Assembly: GCA_973895155.1 (NCBI GenBank)
Contig: OZ316899.1
Location: forward strand, 7,006,001 to 7,070,000
Length of the DNA stretch: 64,000 nt
From: Marsupella aquatica
Lineage: Eukaryota > Marchantiophyta
Direction of reading: 5' to 3'
Position numbers and translations under genes: made by a program. The notes beneath the pieces are model-generated. The model was not told the DNA's origin, searched no databases, and was given only the letters and a program-made list of their open reading frames with translations. This document shows positions 1-10,684 of the stretch, piece after piece (the stretch's first letter is position 1; each line of letters starts with the position of its first letter).

Positions 1-410
1 GGTTTCAGGGGCCCAATGTAATCAATACCCCACTTCTTGAATGGTGCCAGAGGTAGAATGGGGTGTAGTGGATGTCTAGTGGCCGCCCTTGGCCCTCCTG
101 CTCTCTAGCAAGGATCACATTGCTTGATGAACAAGTGTACATCCTTGTGTAAGGTTGGCCACCAATAGCCGGCATCTAAAATATTTTTAGACGTGGTTAC
201 TGGTGCAAAATGTCCCCTGGCTTCTTCTCCATGCATAGCCTGTAAGACCCGCTTCACTTCGCCCTGTTCCAAACACCTTTGAATTTTTCCATTGACTCCA
301 TGCCTGTGTAAGATGCCTTTAATGCACTGATACTGCCTGACCTTTCGTAAAAAAACTGCGGCTTGTTCCCTGCTTACCCCTGCTTCTAACCTTGGGTACT
401 GAGAAATCAT
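1..410 (-). pseudogene. Gypsy-1 integrase N-terminus (HHCC)
   Basis: Integrase inserts the element cDNA into host DNA. Positions 410-105 encode the zinc-binding HHCC module: 'HGEEARGHF' supplies the two His and the terminal 'CDPC' the two Cys, with 'AGYWWPTLHKDV' between. A stop at 105 ends this frame. The core resumes in another frame near position 40 ('WGIDYIGPL') and leaves the window. The catalytic Asp and Glu residues are therefore not visible. It lies downstream of RNase H, as expected for Gypsy pol. Confidence 0.85.
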
Positions 411-1189
411 AATATGTCAGGGTACCAGGTATCCGTTACTTCCACTATGAATAGCTCTTTGTCTGGATTTTGATCGTTGATGCAGTCCATAGTTGGTTCA
501 CCTGCAATTCTTGAAAAGGAAGTCGGCATTGGCATGCAGTTTCCCCGACTTGATTTTAACTCATAGTCAAATTCCTGTAATAGCAATATCCATCTTGCCA
601 CTCTGCCCGTAAGATCTGGTTTATTCACTAGGTACTTTAAACTTTCATGATCGGTATGAAAGATTACCTTATAACCTAGTAGATAATGCCAGAACTTTTT
701 GCAAGAGTAAATGACTCCTAAAGCTTCCCTTTCTGTGGTTGAGTAGTTTCTCTCGGCATCGGCAAGCTGGCGGCTTGCATAGTATATGGGATGGTCTCTT
801 CCTTTCTCATCTAACTGACTTAGTATTGAACCGATACAAAAGCCTGAAACATCTACAAAGACATGAAATTCCTTGTTCCAATCTGGTGCTATCATGACTG
901 GGGCCTCAACTAGCATCTGTTTCAATTCAATTACTGTTGTCACTCTCTGTGGTATGGGTTTGAAGTCTGCTCTTGCTTTGAGCATATTTGTCAAAGGTAA
1001 TGCTAGTTTGGCAAAATCTTTGATGAATCTACGATAATAGCCAATGCATCCCAAGAAGGATCGAACATCCTTTATGTTCTTAGGTTGCATGATATCCAAC
1101 CATACTACTAGTTTGCCCTTGTCAATCTCAATACCTTTTTTGATACCTTGTGACCGAGTAGCACCCCCTCCATTACCCAAAAGAAACAT
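407..1189 (-). pseudogene. Gypsy-1 RT thumb and RNase H
   Basis: About 260 codons. The first part carries 'FLGCIGYYRRFIKDFAKLA', the RT connection region. RNase H follows, with 'FHVFVDVSGFCIGSIL', 'YYASRQLADAERNYSTTEREAL' and 'FHTDHESLKYL', the plant Gypsy RNase H landmarks that include acidic catalytic positions. RNase H degrades the RNA strand during reverse transcription. The frame starts inside the gene: the upstream RT is in other frames at 1250-2102. It overlaps the integrase frame by four bases, which is probably a shift in a decayed polyprotein. Confidence 0.85.
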
Positions 1190-1249
1190 TTATCAGGGTG
1201 TAATTTGAGGCCCACCTCCCTACATCTCATGAAAGTCGTCCTGAGGTAT

Positions 1250-2102
1250 TTAGCATGTTTTGTCACATGCTAAATACTGCAAATTGTCAATGAAAATCTC
1301 CATGAACTTTCTCAGGTAGTCATGAAAAATGTTCCCCATCAACCTCTGGAACATCGCCGGTGCATTACAGAGACCAAATGGCATCCGATTGAAGACGTAA
1401 ATTCCCCATTTTGTGATGAAGGTGGTCTTGATCTGGTCCTCTTGCCTAATTTTGATTTGATTATAACCAGAGTACCCATCCATGAATGAATATAACTCAT
1501 GACTGGCTACCATGTCTAGAACCATGTTAGTGATCCTTCAACGTGGCTTCATTCAACTTCCTATAATCCTGACAAACCCATATCTTGGGCTTTCCATCTG
1601 GTCCGGATTTCTTGGGAACAATTACGATTGGGGATACCCAATCTGAATGTAGGACTGGTGTGATGAATCCTGCTTCCACTAGTTTGTCAATTTTTGCTTT
1701 GACCATCAGAGAATACTTAGGGTTCATCCTTCGAATTGGTTGTCTAAAAGACTTGGCTCCTAGCATTAGATCGATGCAATGCTCCCCTAATTTTGGGTCT
1801 ACTCCCTTTAGATCCTAGTGGCTCCATGCAAACACATCCCAAAATTCAATTAGTAACTCACTGATCTCCTTCTCAAGCTTTGGTGCCAAATTTCTGCCCA
1901 AGTTTAGTTCCCTTCCCTCTCCTATCTCGAGCTTCCTATATTGCCATGCTTGGATCATGTTAATCTGTTTTTTCAAATTTGGGTCAAACTCGGCTTCCAA
2001 CCTCTTGAGTCTCATCTCACCATAAACTGGTATCTCGGCTGTGCTAGTCGAGTCCATTGACTTAAGTTCTTTGTTATCTGAGAACGTTACCTCTTCCATC
2101 AT
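1250..2102 (-). pseudogene. Gypsy-1 reverse transcriptase
   Basis: Three frames in series: 2102-1815 (linker, with 'FWDVFAWSH', the usual segment before Gypsy RT), 1766-1527 ('WVSPIVIVPKKSGPDGKPKI', fingers) and 1525-1250 (palm, 'MPFGLCNAPAMFQRLM'). The catalytic F/Y-x-D-D box reads F-I-D-N: the second Asp is Asn and the following residues lose similarity. With the stop between 1527 and 1525 and another before 1815, the enzyme cannot be functional. It would copy element RNA into cDNA inside virus-like particles. Confidence 0.88.
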
Positions 2103-2382
2103 GGTCGGCCTCAGATTCTGCGGCTGGGATGTCGTTTCTTCCTTCGGATCCTGCTCTGGCTTAGCTTCCTCCCATCCTGCTCCCTCCTATTTTGGCCGCT
2201 GTGCTCGCCCGGCTTCTATTAGTGCTTCTATTTGTTTTGCCTTGGTGATCGGCCTGTAAGCCAAAATCTTGGGAGTTAATTGGTTGCTGATGATAACCGG
2301 TGTTGTGGATCTTGCCAGCCCTACCACAACGCCCATTGAAAATCCAATACTTGAGGTGCCGCTGTCCCTTCATTCGATGTAT

Positions 2383-2991
2383 CTAACCTATTGTCTCCCA
2401 GTGATCCTCTGGAATTGAAGCTAAAAAAGTGGACTCAATGGCAAAGCAGTCCTCGGTGTTTTTGTCACTTTCTTCCTCCATACTACTCTCTATTGGTTCC
2501 TGCCAGAGTCCACTGGGGGGTACATCTGGTCCAAAGACACTTTCCTTGGTTAGGTCTGAGAGGCATTCTAACCATTGTACGTCATCGGCGGATTCTAACC
2601 CACTGTTGTATCCGTCTACATCTCGGATACTTTTCCCCCTGTCATCCTTGGTGTCCCAGGATACCGTGATAGAGGGGGTCCCAAAAATAAATTCTTTCTT
2701 CCCCCAATCTTCTATCACCTTGGCTATGTAGAGCCACGGCCTGCCAATCAGTAGCCGGAATGATGTAGGGTTCACCGGCCTCATTACCACATAGTTGATA
2801 CTGAACAAGACTCCTCCAATTTCAGTTTTGATGTCGGTGAGGACTCCCATGGGAATGACCTTATAGCCATGCGCGATGGCTATAATGATCCATGATAACC
2901 CGGGATCCCATCGCGCATAATGGACTCCCATGGGAATGACCTTATGGCCACGTTTAACACTCTTCCAGCACTCTATGGTGTTAACCCCCAT
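2383..2991 (-). pseudogene. Gypsy-1 protease-like / pol N-terminal region
   Basis: About 202 codons between gag and RT. 'VNPTSFRLLIGRPWLY' and the surrounding 'ISYVVMRP'-like strand pattern resemble the end of a retropepsin fold ('xxLLGRPWL' in Athila/Tat elements), which would process Gag-Pol. The active-site DTG is not seen in this frame. A near-exact in-frame 81-bp duplication (copies starting at 2841 and 2922) repeats the 'KVIPMGV' segment. No other function is visible. Confidence 0.55.
2841..2950. repeat. 81-bp in-frame duplication with filler palindrome
   Basis: The segment at 2841-2869 recurs at 2922-2950 with one mismatch, a shift of 81 bp (27 codons). Between the copies lies a 9-bp inverted repeat, GCGCGATGG at 2871-2879 and CCATCGCGC at 2908-2916. 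Bases 2887-2921 resemble, on the minus strand, a short piece of the chromovirus LTR found elsewhere in the window (ATTATGCGCGAT then GGATCC). This looks like repair of a double-strand break with filler DNA. Confidence 0.75.
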
Positions 2992-3125
2992 CCAATTGCG
3001 GTTGAATCAATCAGAATACATACCCCTGATCCTCCATCGATGGGTACACGTAGCAATAATTCTCCCTGAATCATTAATGGTAGTGCTGAGGCTCCTTGAT
3101 CTTCTTCTATCATCAACATGTTGGA

Positions 3126-3413
3126 TCAGGTTGCTACCTTGGGTAATCTTGGTTTGCTGAGGATTGCCTTCCTTGATTGTTTTTGGAAGTACGGGCTATT
3201 CCTTAAAAGTTGACCTACCGTTGCCGAGACTCTAGATTCTAGTACATCTTTAGCCAAGTCACAGGGAACTATGGGCTTCTCTTCTGGCAATTTCTCTCTC
3301 TTGGCTTTGGCTTGTTGTTGAATGCTAGGTTCCACGGTCATAGGTTTCTCCGAAGCAAACAGCGCTTTGGCCCTCTTGACATCCTTGGCTATAGCTTCGG
3401 TATTCTCTAGCAT
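3126..3413 (-). pseudogene. Gypsy-1 gag-pol linker fragment
   Basis: An open stretch of 95 codons, rich in Lys, Ala and Glu, that I do not recognise. Its position between the gag knuckles and the protease-like region, and its strand, suggest it belongs to the Gypsy-1 polyprotein. No catalytic or binding motif is visible. It may be part of a longer frame broken by stops on both sides. Confidence 0.35.
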
Positions 3414-6400
3414 CTCTAATTCTTGAAGTTGTTCCTTAACACTAGCGGTAATGGACGGGTAGAATAGCTTGGGGTGATCTCTGTTGAAATCACTATCTTG
3501 TGAAGGGTTGGGATCACTAGTGGGCTCAGGGCTTACCTGAGTTGTCAGTGCCTGTGGAATGGCTCGATATAGGTTTATGTAAGAAACTTGTCATTTTTTT
3601 GTTTTTTGAACAAGGAATAGTAAGAAAGACGTTTTAAGTGCTATCGGAGTAACTAGGTTTTAGGAACTTAAGTAGGTAGAATAGGAAAGATAGTGGAATG
3701 GAAGGTTACTGAGTTGTAAGCAAGTGCCAAGGGATAAGAAAGGTCTTTATGATGGGGCATACAACGTTCCGTCCTTATTAGAATAGGCGACTATTCCGAG
3801 CTGGAGAAACAACCCGACACTTGAAGTCTTACTTTTGGTTCAGATTTTTCCCATAGATGCTAGGAGGTCCCTAGAGCACCCCTAAAAAGTTAGATGTCAA
3901 GTGGGGTCTCAACCTAGGGTTTCCTTGTGTTTTGGTGTGACTTAAATTAACAAAATAGCGGGTCCCGGGAAAATAAGCTGATGAGTAAATTTAGGAGTTC
4001 CAAGTTTGGAATTGGGTTAAATATGGTCCACTATATCCCTGGAAACTTGTGGTAGAAGCTGGGTATCTTTGGTTACTTTTTGGGAGCATCTCAAAGGTGA
4101 GAAGAATTTTGGAAAACATAATAATTGACCCACTTTACCTAATTTTAGAAAATCTGTGATAAGGTTTTGTTTAGATATTAGTAAACCGGGACATAGTCCT
4201 ATGTCCAGAGAATATGTATATAAACTCAGAAGTCATTTTGGACTCATGTGTGATTTTTGGGGGCGGTCCAAAATGGCCTGGAAATACTGTTTTCCCAACA
4301 AAAAAATCCAAAATTTTTCTAAGTGTCAACCGCGTCACGGCGACCACGACCTAAGCACGAGGCCGGGGCGACTCAAGCACGAGGTCAGGAACACCATAAG
4401 GGTCAATACATGAGATGCTTGCTTTGAATTGGGATCAAGAGACAGCTACGAAATTGAATTGAGCTGCTATAGCTTCAGGCATGGGATGCTGATCAGAATT
4501 GGCTGGCCGCCTTGATGCTGCTGATTGGAATCAAGCTGCGTGCTATGGAGAAATAGGCTGCTGCTGATCAAGAGCTAGTTGGCTGGCTGTGAGCTATGGT
4601 GGGCTATGAAATTGAAGGGCTGGCAGCTGATCAGACTTACTGTTGCACCAGAATTAGAAGGGCTAGCTTCAAGCATGAGATGTTGAGTGTTGGCTGATTA
4701 GTAAGTATGTTGCTAGCTCAATAGTGTTGCTGCTTTGCTAGCTATGAAGTTGAGAAGGGTGAGCTATGGCCGGCTGCTGGAGAATAGAGCTAGGCTGCTA
4801 GCAAATTGATTAAATGTAGTAGCAAAAGGACCAGCTGCAGGAAGAACAAGGGCTAGCTGTGAATTGGTGGGCTATGGCTGCTGCAAAATTCTGCTGCGAT
4901 TTTGAATCACCTGCAAGACTGGATGGCTATGGAGGTGGACTAAGAAGGCTGCTGCAAACCGGGCTGAGCTATCGATTGACCTGCTGCCATTCAAATCCAA
5001 CAGATCATGTTGCACTTTCAGATTGAATTCAAGAGAGAGGAAAATGACTGCGAAAATTGATGTCCTTATCAAATTCTTCATAAGAAACGAGAGTATAATG
5101 AGAGTACTCTCCCCCGATGACACCTGGAATCTCCATAAGGGGCGTGTAAAGTAAGTGTAATCGGGTCGCCGCTTACACCCGCTTTACACCAAAAACAGGC
5201 CTTGGGAGAATGGGCATAACTTTGGCTAGGGGTATCCGTTGGGGCCCAAATTTTTTTGTGCTGAGTTAGGAGAAGGTAAGGCACCTGGTGAAGGTGGAAA
5301 CCCAGAAAAAGAGTCACTCAAATATAGTTTTAGCCGAGGCCATGAGGGGGTCCCGATAGCTTGCAAACCAAAGTCGGCATAGGGGAATGACTACCAGATT
5401 TAGGGGCTGACCTTTCTTGCACCCATACTACTTTAGTTAGGCTCTAGGGAAAGGTACTTACCTTTTTTCAAAGGTGTAAGGCCATCATGTTAAGAAAAGT
5501 AAGTATAGGGGGTAGTTTACTTAGGGTAGTTAGTAAAATAAAGCCATCTTTGACTAGGCACAACTTGAGACTCACACACTCTTTTTGCGAGATTTCAAGT
5601 GGGTTGGGAAGCTGGTGAGGAGGACCATAAGTGGGAGAAGGTTTGGAGGTCAAGGCATGCAACTCATGTGTGGCATATTCCAGGGCTTGGAAGGAGTCCA
5701 AACAATAGGTTGTAGGGTGGGCTACGAACTATAGAGTTGGACTTTGTGTGTTAGGAGGACTTGGGGGAGGAGTAGTTGGACCCCAGGTCAAGCTTGGTGT
5801 GGTGTGGAAGGAGAATAGTATATGAGTAAGTTTTCATTTGTTAGGGACCGGGAGTCTCATCTCTTAAGTGGAATCTCTACCTTGCCAAGGTAGGGCTAAG
5901 CTTGAGAAGGGAGAGGTGGTCCATGCTTAGTGTGGAGAATGTGTAGTGAACTTTTGTTGTAAAGGTGATACAATAAAAGGAGACTTGTCAATCTTCATTG
6001 TGACCATTAAGTGTGAGTGCATTTGAAGTGTATGGGAGCAAGAGAAGAGTCCATGCTATGGTGTAATCTTGGTCTAAGCTCAAAGGGGATGTGCTAGTAC
6101 AAAACCAAGGCCAAGGAGGCAAGGTTAAGGTAGAGCACTACTTTGAGACTTAGAGAGAATTATAGCTTGAGGATGGAGAGTACTTTGCTTGGTGTGTGAC
6201 CGTGTTAACAAAAAGTAAGTACAAAAGGAAGAGTCCTTAGATAGAGGAGCCTTCTCTAGAGCTCAAAGGGGATGTGTGGACCCAAACCAAGGCCAGGAGG
6301 CAAGGTTGAGGGGTAACACTACTTTGAGGGTCTTGAGGAGACTTAAGCTTGAAGAGAAAAGTACTTTGGGTTCTTGGGTGTTTGTGTGAGAATCTACTCT

Positions 6401-6876
6401 AAGGTGATAGCTTGGAGCGGAGATCCCCCTTGCTGATCCTTGGAGTAGAGGAGAGGGAAAGGGTGTGAGTACAAAAGTAGTCAAGGGGACTACCTCTCTA
6501 GAAGTGGAGAGATGAAACTACTTATGTATGGAGTGATTAGACATTGTAGACACATTTCAGAAGTTTTGTCAATCCTTTGTGACCTGGTATGATATGGAGC
6601 AAGTATTAGGTAGTCTTTTGGGGAGAAAAACCGCTTAAGCTCCTTGACAAGTGTTTGACAGTGCCCTTCCTTCTCCCTCCGTTGATGTTGATGAAGAGTT
6701 GATCCCTTCCTCCTTGGTCTTCCCCCTTGTTCTTGGCCAAACCATCCCACATTTCCTTCCTTCTTGTTGAACGAGTAGAAACCCCATAGTAGTCATGGTC
6801 TAGTTCTTCTTTTGAGAATGTTGATAAGGCCTAGCCTCAGCCTCGTCATCAGATGGTCCAAATTTGGCCTCGGCAT
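3414..6876. other. Gypsy-1 non-coding stretch between pol and gag
   Basis: About 3.4 kb without a credible coding region. Roughly 4430-4960 is a degenerate low-complexity run built of GCTGCTG and AGCTATG words. Roughly 6070-6340 holds a diverged direct repeat: 'agctcaaaggggatgtg' and the following 60-70 bp at 6072 recur at 6258. Positions 6439-6530 contain a segment shared with 15648-15740. The length is unusual for a gag-pol gap, so this may include a captured or foreign sequence, but no insertion boundary could be proved. Confidence 0.6.
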
Positions 6877-8470
6877 CTATCTGCCATCCCAGTTCAATGT
6901 GATTGATTTTTGAACTCCACCTGGTGTTGTACCCGGTGGCAGGACCTTGACCGGCAAGAGTTTTTGATTAGTGGCCAATCTTGCCAACCAAGTAGGGCAC
7001 TGTCCCAGCATGTGGCCCTCTTGACGGCATCCCATACACAACTGAGCTGGTTGCCCATCACCATGTTTCCTTGCATTTGGGCACTCTCTAGCAAAATGTC
7101 CAGGTTGACCACAGTTATAGCATGCCGCAAATCTTTGTACATTCGGCCTAGGAGCCACAGATGGATTTTGAATGATTTGTGCATACATTTCACCCAAGTT
7201 ATTTCTTAATCCCGACCAGAGGGATGCTGGGCGATTGGCCAGATCCTGTGCTCCTGTCTCGCTAATGCCAAAAATGCTATCAGCCACATTCCCTAGGAAG
7301 TACTCTACTTCTCCCTGATTCCGTCTGGTCTTGGTAACTTGCCGGATATGACTAGAGTTTAGTTTAGGACATGTATCTTTGTGGTGTCCGGTCTTATAAC
7401 ATAAAGCACACCATACAGAGTTGTCCTCGACTACTACCTTCTTCTTTGCCTTAGCCTCTGCTATGATAGCCCGCAGTTGGTCAGTAAGAGCTACAAGGTT
7501 ATCTGGGGCTGGAGGGTTAGCCTCAATTTTGACCTTCAACTTCCTCCTTCTGACTTTCTTTTTCCTAGATTTTTCTTCCTCGGAGCTAGAAGAGGACTCA
7601 CTCTTGCTACTTTCACTATCTGAGCTTGAGTTGTCACTTCTTGACTTCTTGGAATTTTTCTTCTTTGTCTTCTTCTTGGTTCATCCTTCATCAGATGATG
7701 AGCTCCCTGATTTGAAAAGTTTCTTCCAACTCGTGATATTTGCATTAATATATAAATGGATATCTCTAACTGCATCGGCTAAGGTCTCCGGGTTCTCCTT
7801 CCTAATTGCAAAGCTCATCTTCTGTGGTAACGCATTTACTAACCATTGAAGTTGCATACCTTCCGATGCATTGGTCTTTGTTTGTCTTACCAGCTTTTGG
7901 AAGCATTGTAAGAACTCATGGAAGGACTTGTTCTCCTTGAACCGAAGTCATCCTAACTTCAGTATAGCCAATTCTGAGGTTCTAATGGGTCGAAACTCCT
8001 TGACAAACAATGATTTGAAGAGTTCCCAATTGCCCAGCTCCTCAGCGTCTAGTACCCTGTATCACGGTCTTGCCTCACCTTTGAACAAACCGGGAAGGAT
8101 TTGCATCCTAATGGCCGACTCTCCATTTGCTGCAGTGGTCCCTTCAAAATCATTCAACCATTCATCAGGATCCTCATCTCCTCTGCCATGAAATGCTTTG
8201 TAATGGATGTGAGACCGTTGATCAGTCTGGTCCCTCCCCTCTCTCCTGGTCGTGCCTCTGGTTCCCCCATGCTCTCTGTTGGGGAGCTAACGCTTGAATT
8301 GAACAGACTCCAGGTAACCGATCCTTCATCTAATTCCTCCTCCTCAACACCACTCTCTATTACGGAGCTACTAGCTCTATTTGCCCCTCTCAGTCATTGT
8401 GTTTCCTGCCACCCGACGATCTGCTGCAAACAACTCTCTCCCGTTGTATTGCTCTTTCCTCCCTCAATGT
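6877..8470 (-). pseudogene. Gypsy-1 gag (capsid plus three zinc knuckles)
   Basis: Gag packages the element RNA. The 3' part (7539-6877) is open for 220 codons and has three CX2CX4HX4C knuckles: CALCYKTGHHKDTC, CYNCGQPGHFAREC and CMGCRQEGHMLGQC. Upstream (about 8200-7700) the minus strand reads, across shifted frames, capsid-like segments such as 'FHGRGDEDPDEWLNDFEG' and 'SFHEFLQCFQKLVRQ', typical of the retrotransposon Gag capsid. An acidic Ser-rich linker joins the two. Stops and frame changes make it a pseudogene. It sits just after the primer-binding site, as gag should. Confidence 0.85.
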
Positions 8471-8535
8471 AGGTTCAGTCATTACCTACACTTCTTTACC
8501 TAGATCCATATCTCACGGCTTAAGAAATGCCCCCT

Positions 8536-8552
8536 CCATCTAGCGCCAAAAA
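8536..8552 (-). other. Gypsy-1 primer-binding site
   Basis: On the minus strand the LTR end ...ACCACA is followed by a TTTT spacer and then TGGCGCTAGATGG. TGG complements the CCA end of a tRNA, the hallmark of a primer-binding site, and it lies on the gag side of the LTR. Which tRNA primes cannot be decided by eye. The same layout (CA, TTTT, TGG) recurs at 59457-59475. Confidence 0.7.
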
Positions 8553-9453
8553 TGTGGTGCATCCCATGGCTCTCTAACCCCAAGAATCCTCCCTTAACAA
8601 GCCGATTCCCACTGGTTTCTTGCTTGCCAAGGCTGGTTCTGTGGTTTATCGGCATGGGACGCTGCTAACTCCTCTCTACTTCTTAGCCACATATATTGGA
8701 CAGATCCTTCATCGGGTCATGAGATATGCACCCAGCCTACTCTAAGCCTCTCCTTACTCTCTTCTATCGGTCTCCCTTCAGGCATGTTTGGATTCCGCCC
8801 CCAGAGTGATGCCCAATCGGCTTGGGTAGCCGCTAAGATCCCTCTCAACTCAACACATCCAACTCTTCCTGCTCCTAAACTTCCTTTCTCTCTTTGGTTG
8901 ATGTGGGCAATCTTCACACAAGTTGGTGCGACACACAATTAGAAAGATGACTCCTACTGACTAAGGTATGCCATGCCATTGCCATACAAGGAGTACTTCT
9001 CATACACAAGGTCTGCAAACTAAGCCCAAAGGCCAAATCTATTGATTTCAGCTCTTAGGTATGAGGAAACATGAATGTACACAAGGGTCACAGCATAACT
9101 AACCAAGAGCTTCTCTTTACTAATTGATTCCAGCCTTGCTGGTGCACTAAAACTTGCTTAAGAAGAAGGCCCTCTGGTTCGCGCTGCCCAGGTATTTATC
9201 CTAGCAGCGTACCTACCTATTTCCTTGTTGCATAAGCCAAATCCACCTCTAAGTGGAATCTACCTATGTACAGCGGGGCAAGAGCACAAGTGTTGCTCTT
9301 ACCAGTGGATCCGCAATCCCACTAATCTAAGTGTTAGAGACGCTTATTGGTCCTGATCCTAATCCTAATTCTGGAGGTCCGCGCCCGCTCTACCCACTCA
9401 TGCCTCCTACCTCCACGTCCGCCCTCTCTAAAAGGGACGACGCCCTTACACCA

Positions 9454-10436
9454 TCACAACGCTGGTGGTTGGTCCTCAATGGACGCCCCTAATCCTTCCT
9501 TGGCGGCCAATGTAGGCTCCCCGTCCTCTGACAAGTTACCAGCTCCTAATTGGGTCAACCCATCTTCAGCGTGACCAGGCCCCACCCTTATTTTGGCCTC
9601 AGCCTCCTTGGCTTCTGCCTGCCCGGCCTTGGCCTGCCCGGCTTTTGGCTCCCCGACTTCTGCCTCCCCGGCTTCTGCCTCCCCGGCCTCGCCCAGTGGG
9701 GGTTTCACCCCTGTGGCTTCTGTACTGTCCCTCCTAGTATTGGCTACCCTGCCGTAGTGGTCCTCCTCATAGGCTCATTCTATGAGTCGGGTTGTCTCGT
9801 CCTCCCAAGGTTGCGGTTGATGCCGATCAATGGTTGGAAACCTTGAGTCAGTGCTTGTCATGGCCTCCCCCAACCGGTCTTCTTGGCCTACCTCCAGGAC
9901 TGCTTCTTGATAGCCACAACCTTGCATATGGCCGGTGCCATGCTCTCCACCTCAGCCACGGTGGCCTGACAAATGGTGTGGCTCCCTGACCCAGAAGGCT
10001 TCCGCTTTTTGTCCTTCCCCTCCCAAGCAGCTGGTGCCTTCCCCTTGCCACTTACTTCCGGCAAAGGTGAGGGTACCATAGCTTGTCGCTCGGTTAGTAC
10101 CACGCCTTGCAACCTTGTTGCCGCCACCAGAGGTCCACTTGTTGCGGCCAGCCCATTTAGCTCCTTGGACTGCTTCTTCAACCGCTCAGTTTGGTTGTCC
10201 GCCTGCCTCTGCAGATTTTCTATTTTCTGGGTGGTGTCCTCCAATTCCACCAGGGTCTCGTCTAAATCCCCACAAGCTTGCTCCAACTCTGTCATGTTCT
10301 TGTCCAACTCCTTCCGTAAGGCCGCCCTCTCCTCCTGGGTTGCTTTCAACTCCGTGTTGAGCTCATGGACGACATCAAACTTGATCTTATTCATTTTCTT
10401 GTAGGTTTGATTGAGCATGTCATCCTTCTTACGCAA
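9454..10436 (-). pseudogene. Giant-LTR ORF, coiled-coil and repeat tail (copy 1)
   Basis: Fragment of the long LTR-encoded protein. 10436-9888 gives about 180 codons of heptad-rich sequence ('ELNTELKATQEERAALRKEL', 'LQRQADNQTERLKKQ') followed by a basic Lys/Pro/Ser segment, closely matching C (42022-41420) and F (45602-44973). A shifted frame, 9708-9454, encodes a tail of short repeats (G-E/Q-A-E/K-A type). Upstream it is cut at about 10548 by LINE-1 and resumes for some 30 codons at 14990-14905. Function unknown. The coiled coil suggests oligomerisation. Confidence 0.7.
9589..9710. repeat. Coding minisatellite in LTR ORF tail
   Basis: About seven imperfect 15-bp units of the type CCCGGCTTCTGCCTC. 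They encode, on the minus strand, pentapeptide-like repeats (GEAEA, GEAEV, GEPKA, GQAKA, GQAEA). The other giant-LTR copies have a shorter, non-repetitive version here. Confidence 0.7.
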
Positions 10437-10684
10437 CTTTACTTGAAAGTTGGCCGACAGGTCCTCAAGGTCTTCTTTTAACTTGTCGATGCCCCTGTAG
10501 GTGTCATCAAGTTTGCCTTTCTTCTGATGGAGGGCTTTGCAGCATTCTTTGATGGTAATGGTAATGGTAATGGTAATGTATTATAAGCTCCGGGACCATG
10601 AAAGTCAAAGGAGCTGCCACAAAAGTAAAGTACAATGCAATCAAAGAAAAGAGCAACCAAAAGAGATTGCTCAGAAGAGGACAA

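Larger units (their letters stand above)
1..8552 (-). mobile_element. Gypsy-1: Athila/Tat-like Ty3/Gypsy internal region
   Basis: Minus-strand order from right to left is primer-binding site, gag, protease-like region, RT, RNase H, integrase, which is Ty3/Gypsy order. RT has the long 'GPDGKPKI...DYRKLN' and 'YSF(M/L)DGYSGYNQ' signatures usual in the plant Athila/Tat branch. The left edge of the window cuts the element inside the integrase core: bases 1-40 read, on the minus strand, 'WGIDYIGPLKP', the start of the catalytic core. The right end meets a giant LTR at 8553. Reading frames are broken by stops and shifts, so the copy is inactive. The lineage rests on motif recognition only. Confidence 0.85.

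Noticed and set aside
7421-8472. Plus-strand open frames over the Gypsy-1 gag region
   Set aside because: They are antisense shadows: the minus strand reads capsid and zinc-knuckle sequence over the same bases.
9347-9846. Plus-strand Pro/Leu-rich frames
   Set aside because: Antisense of the coding minisatellite; low-complexity composition produces open frames on both strands.
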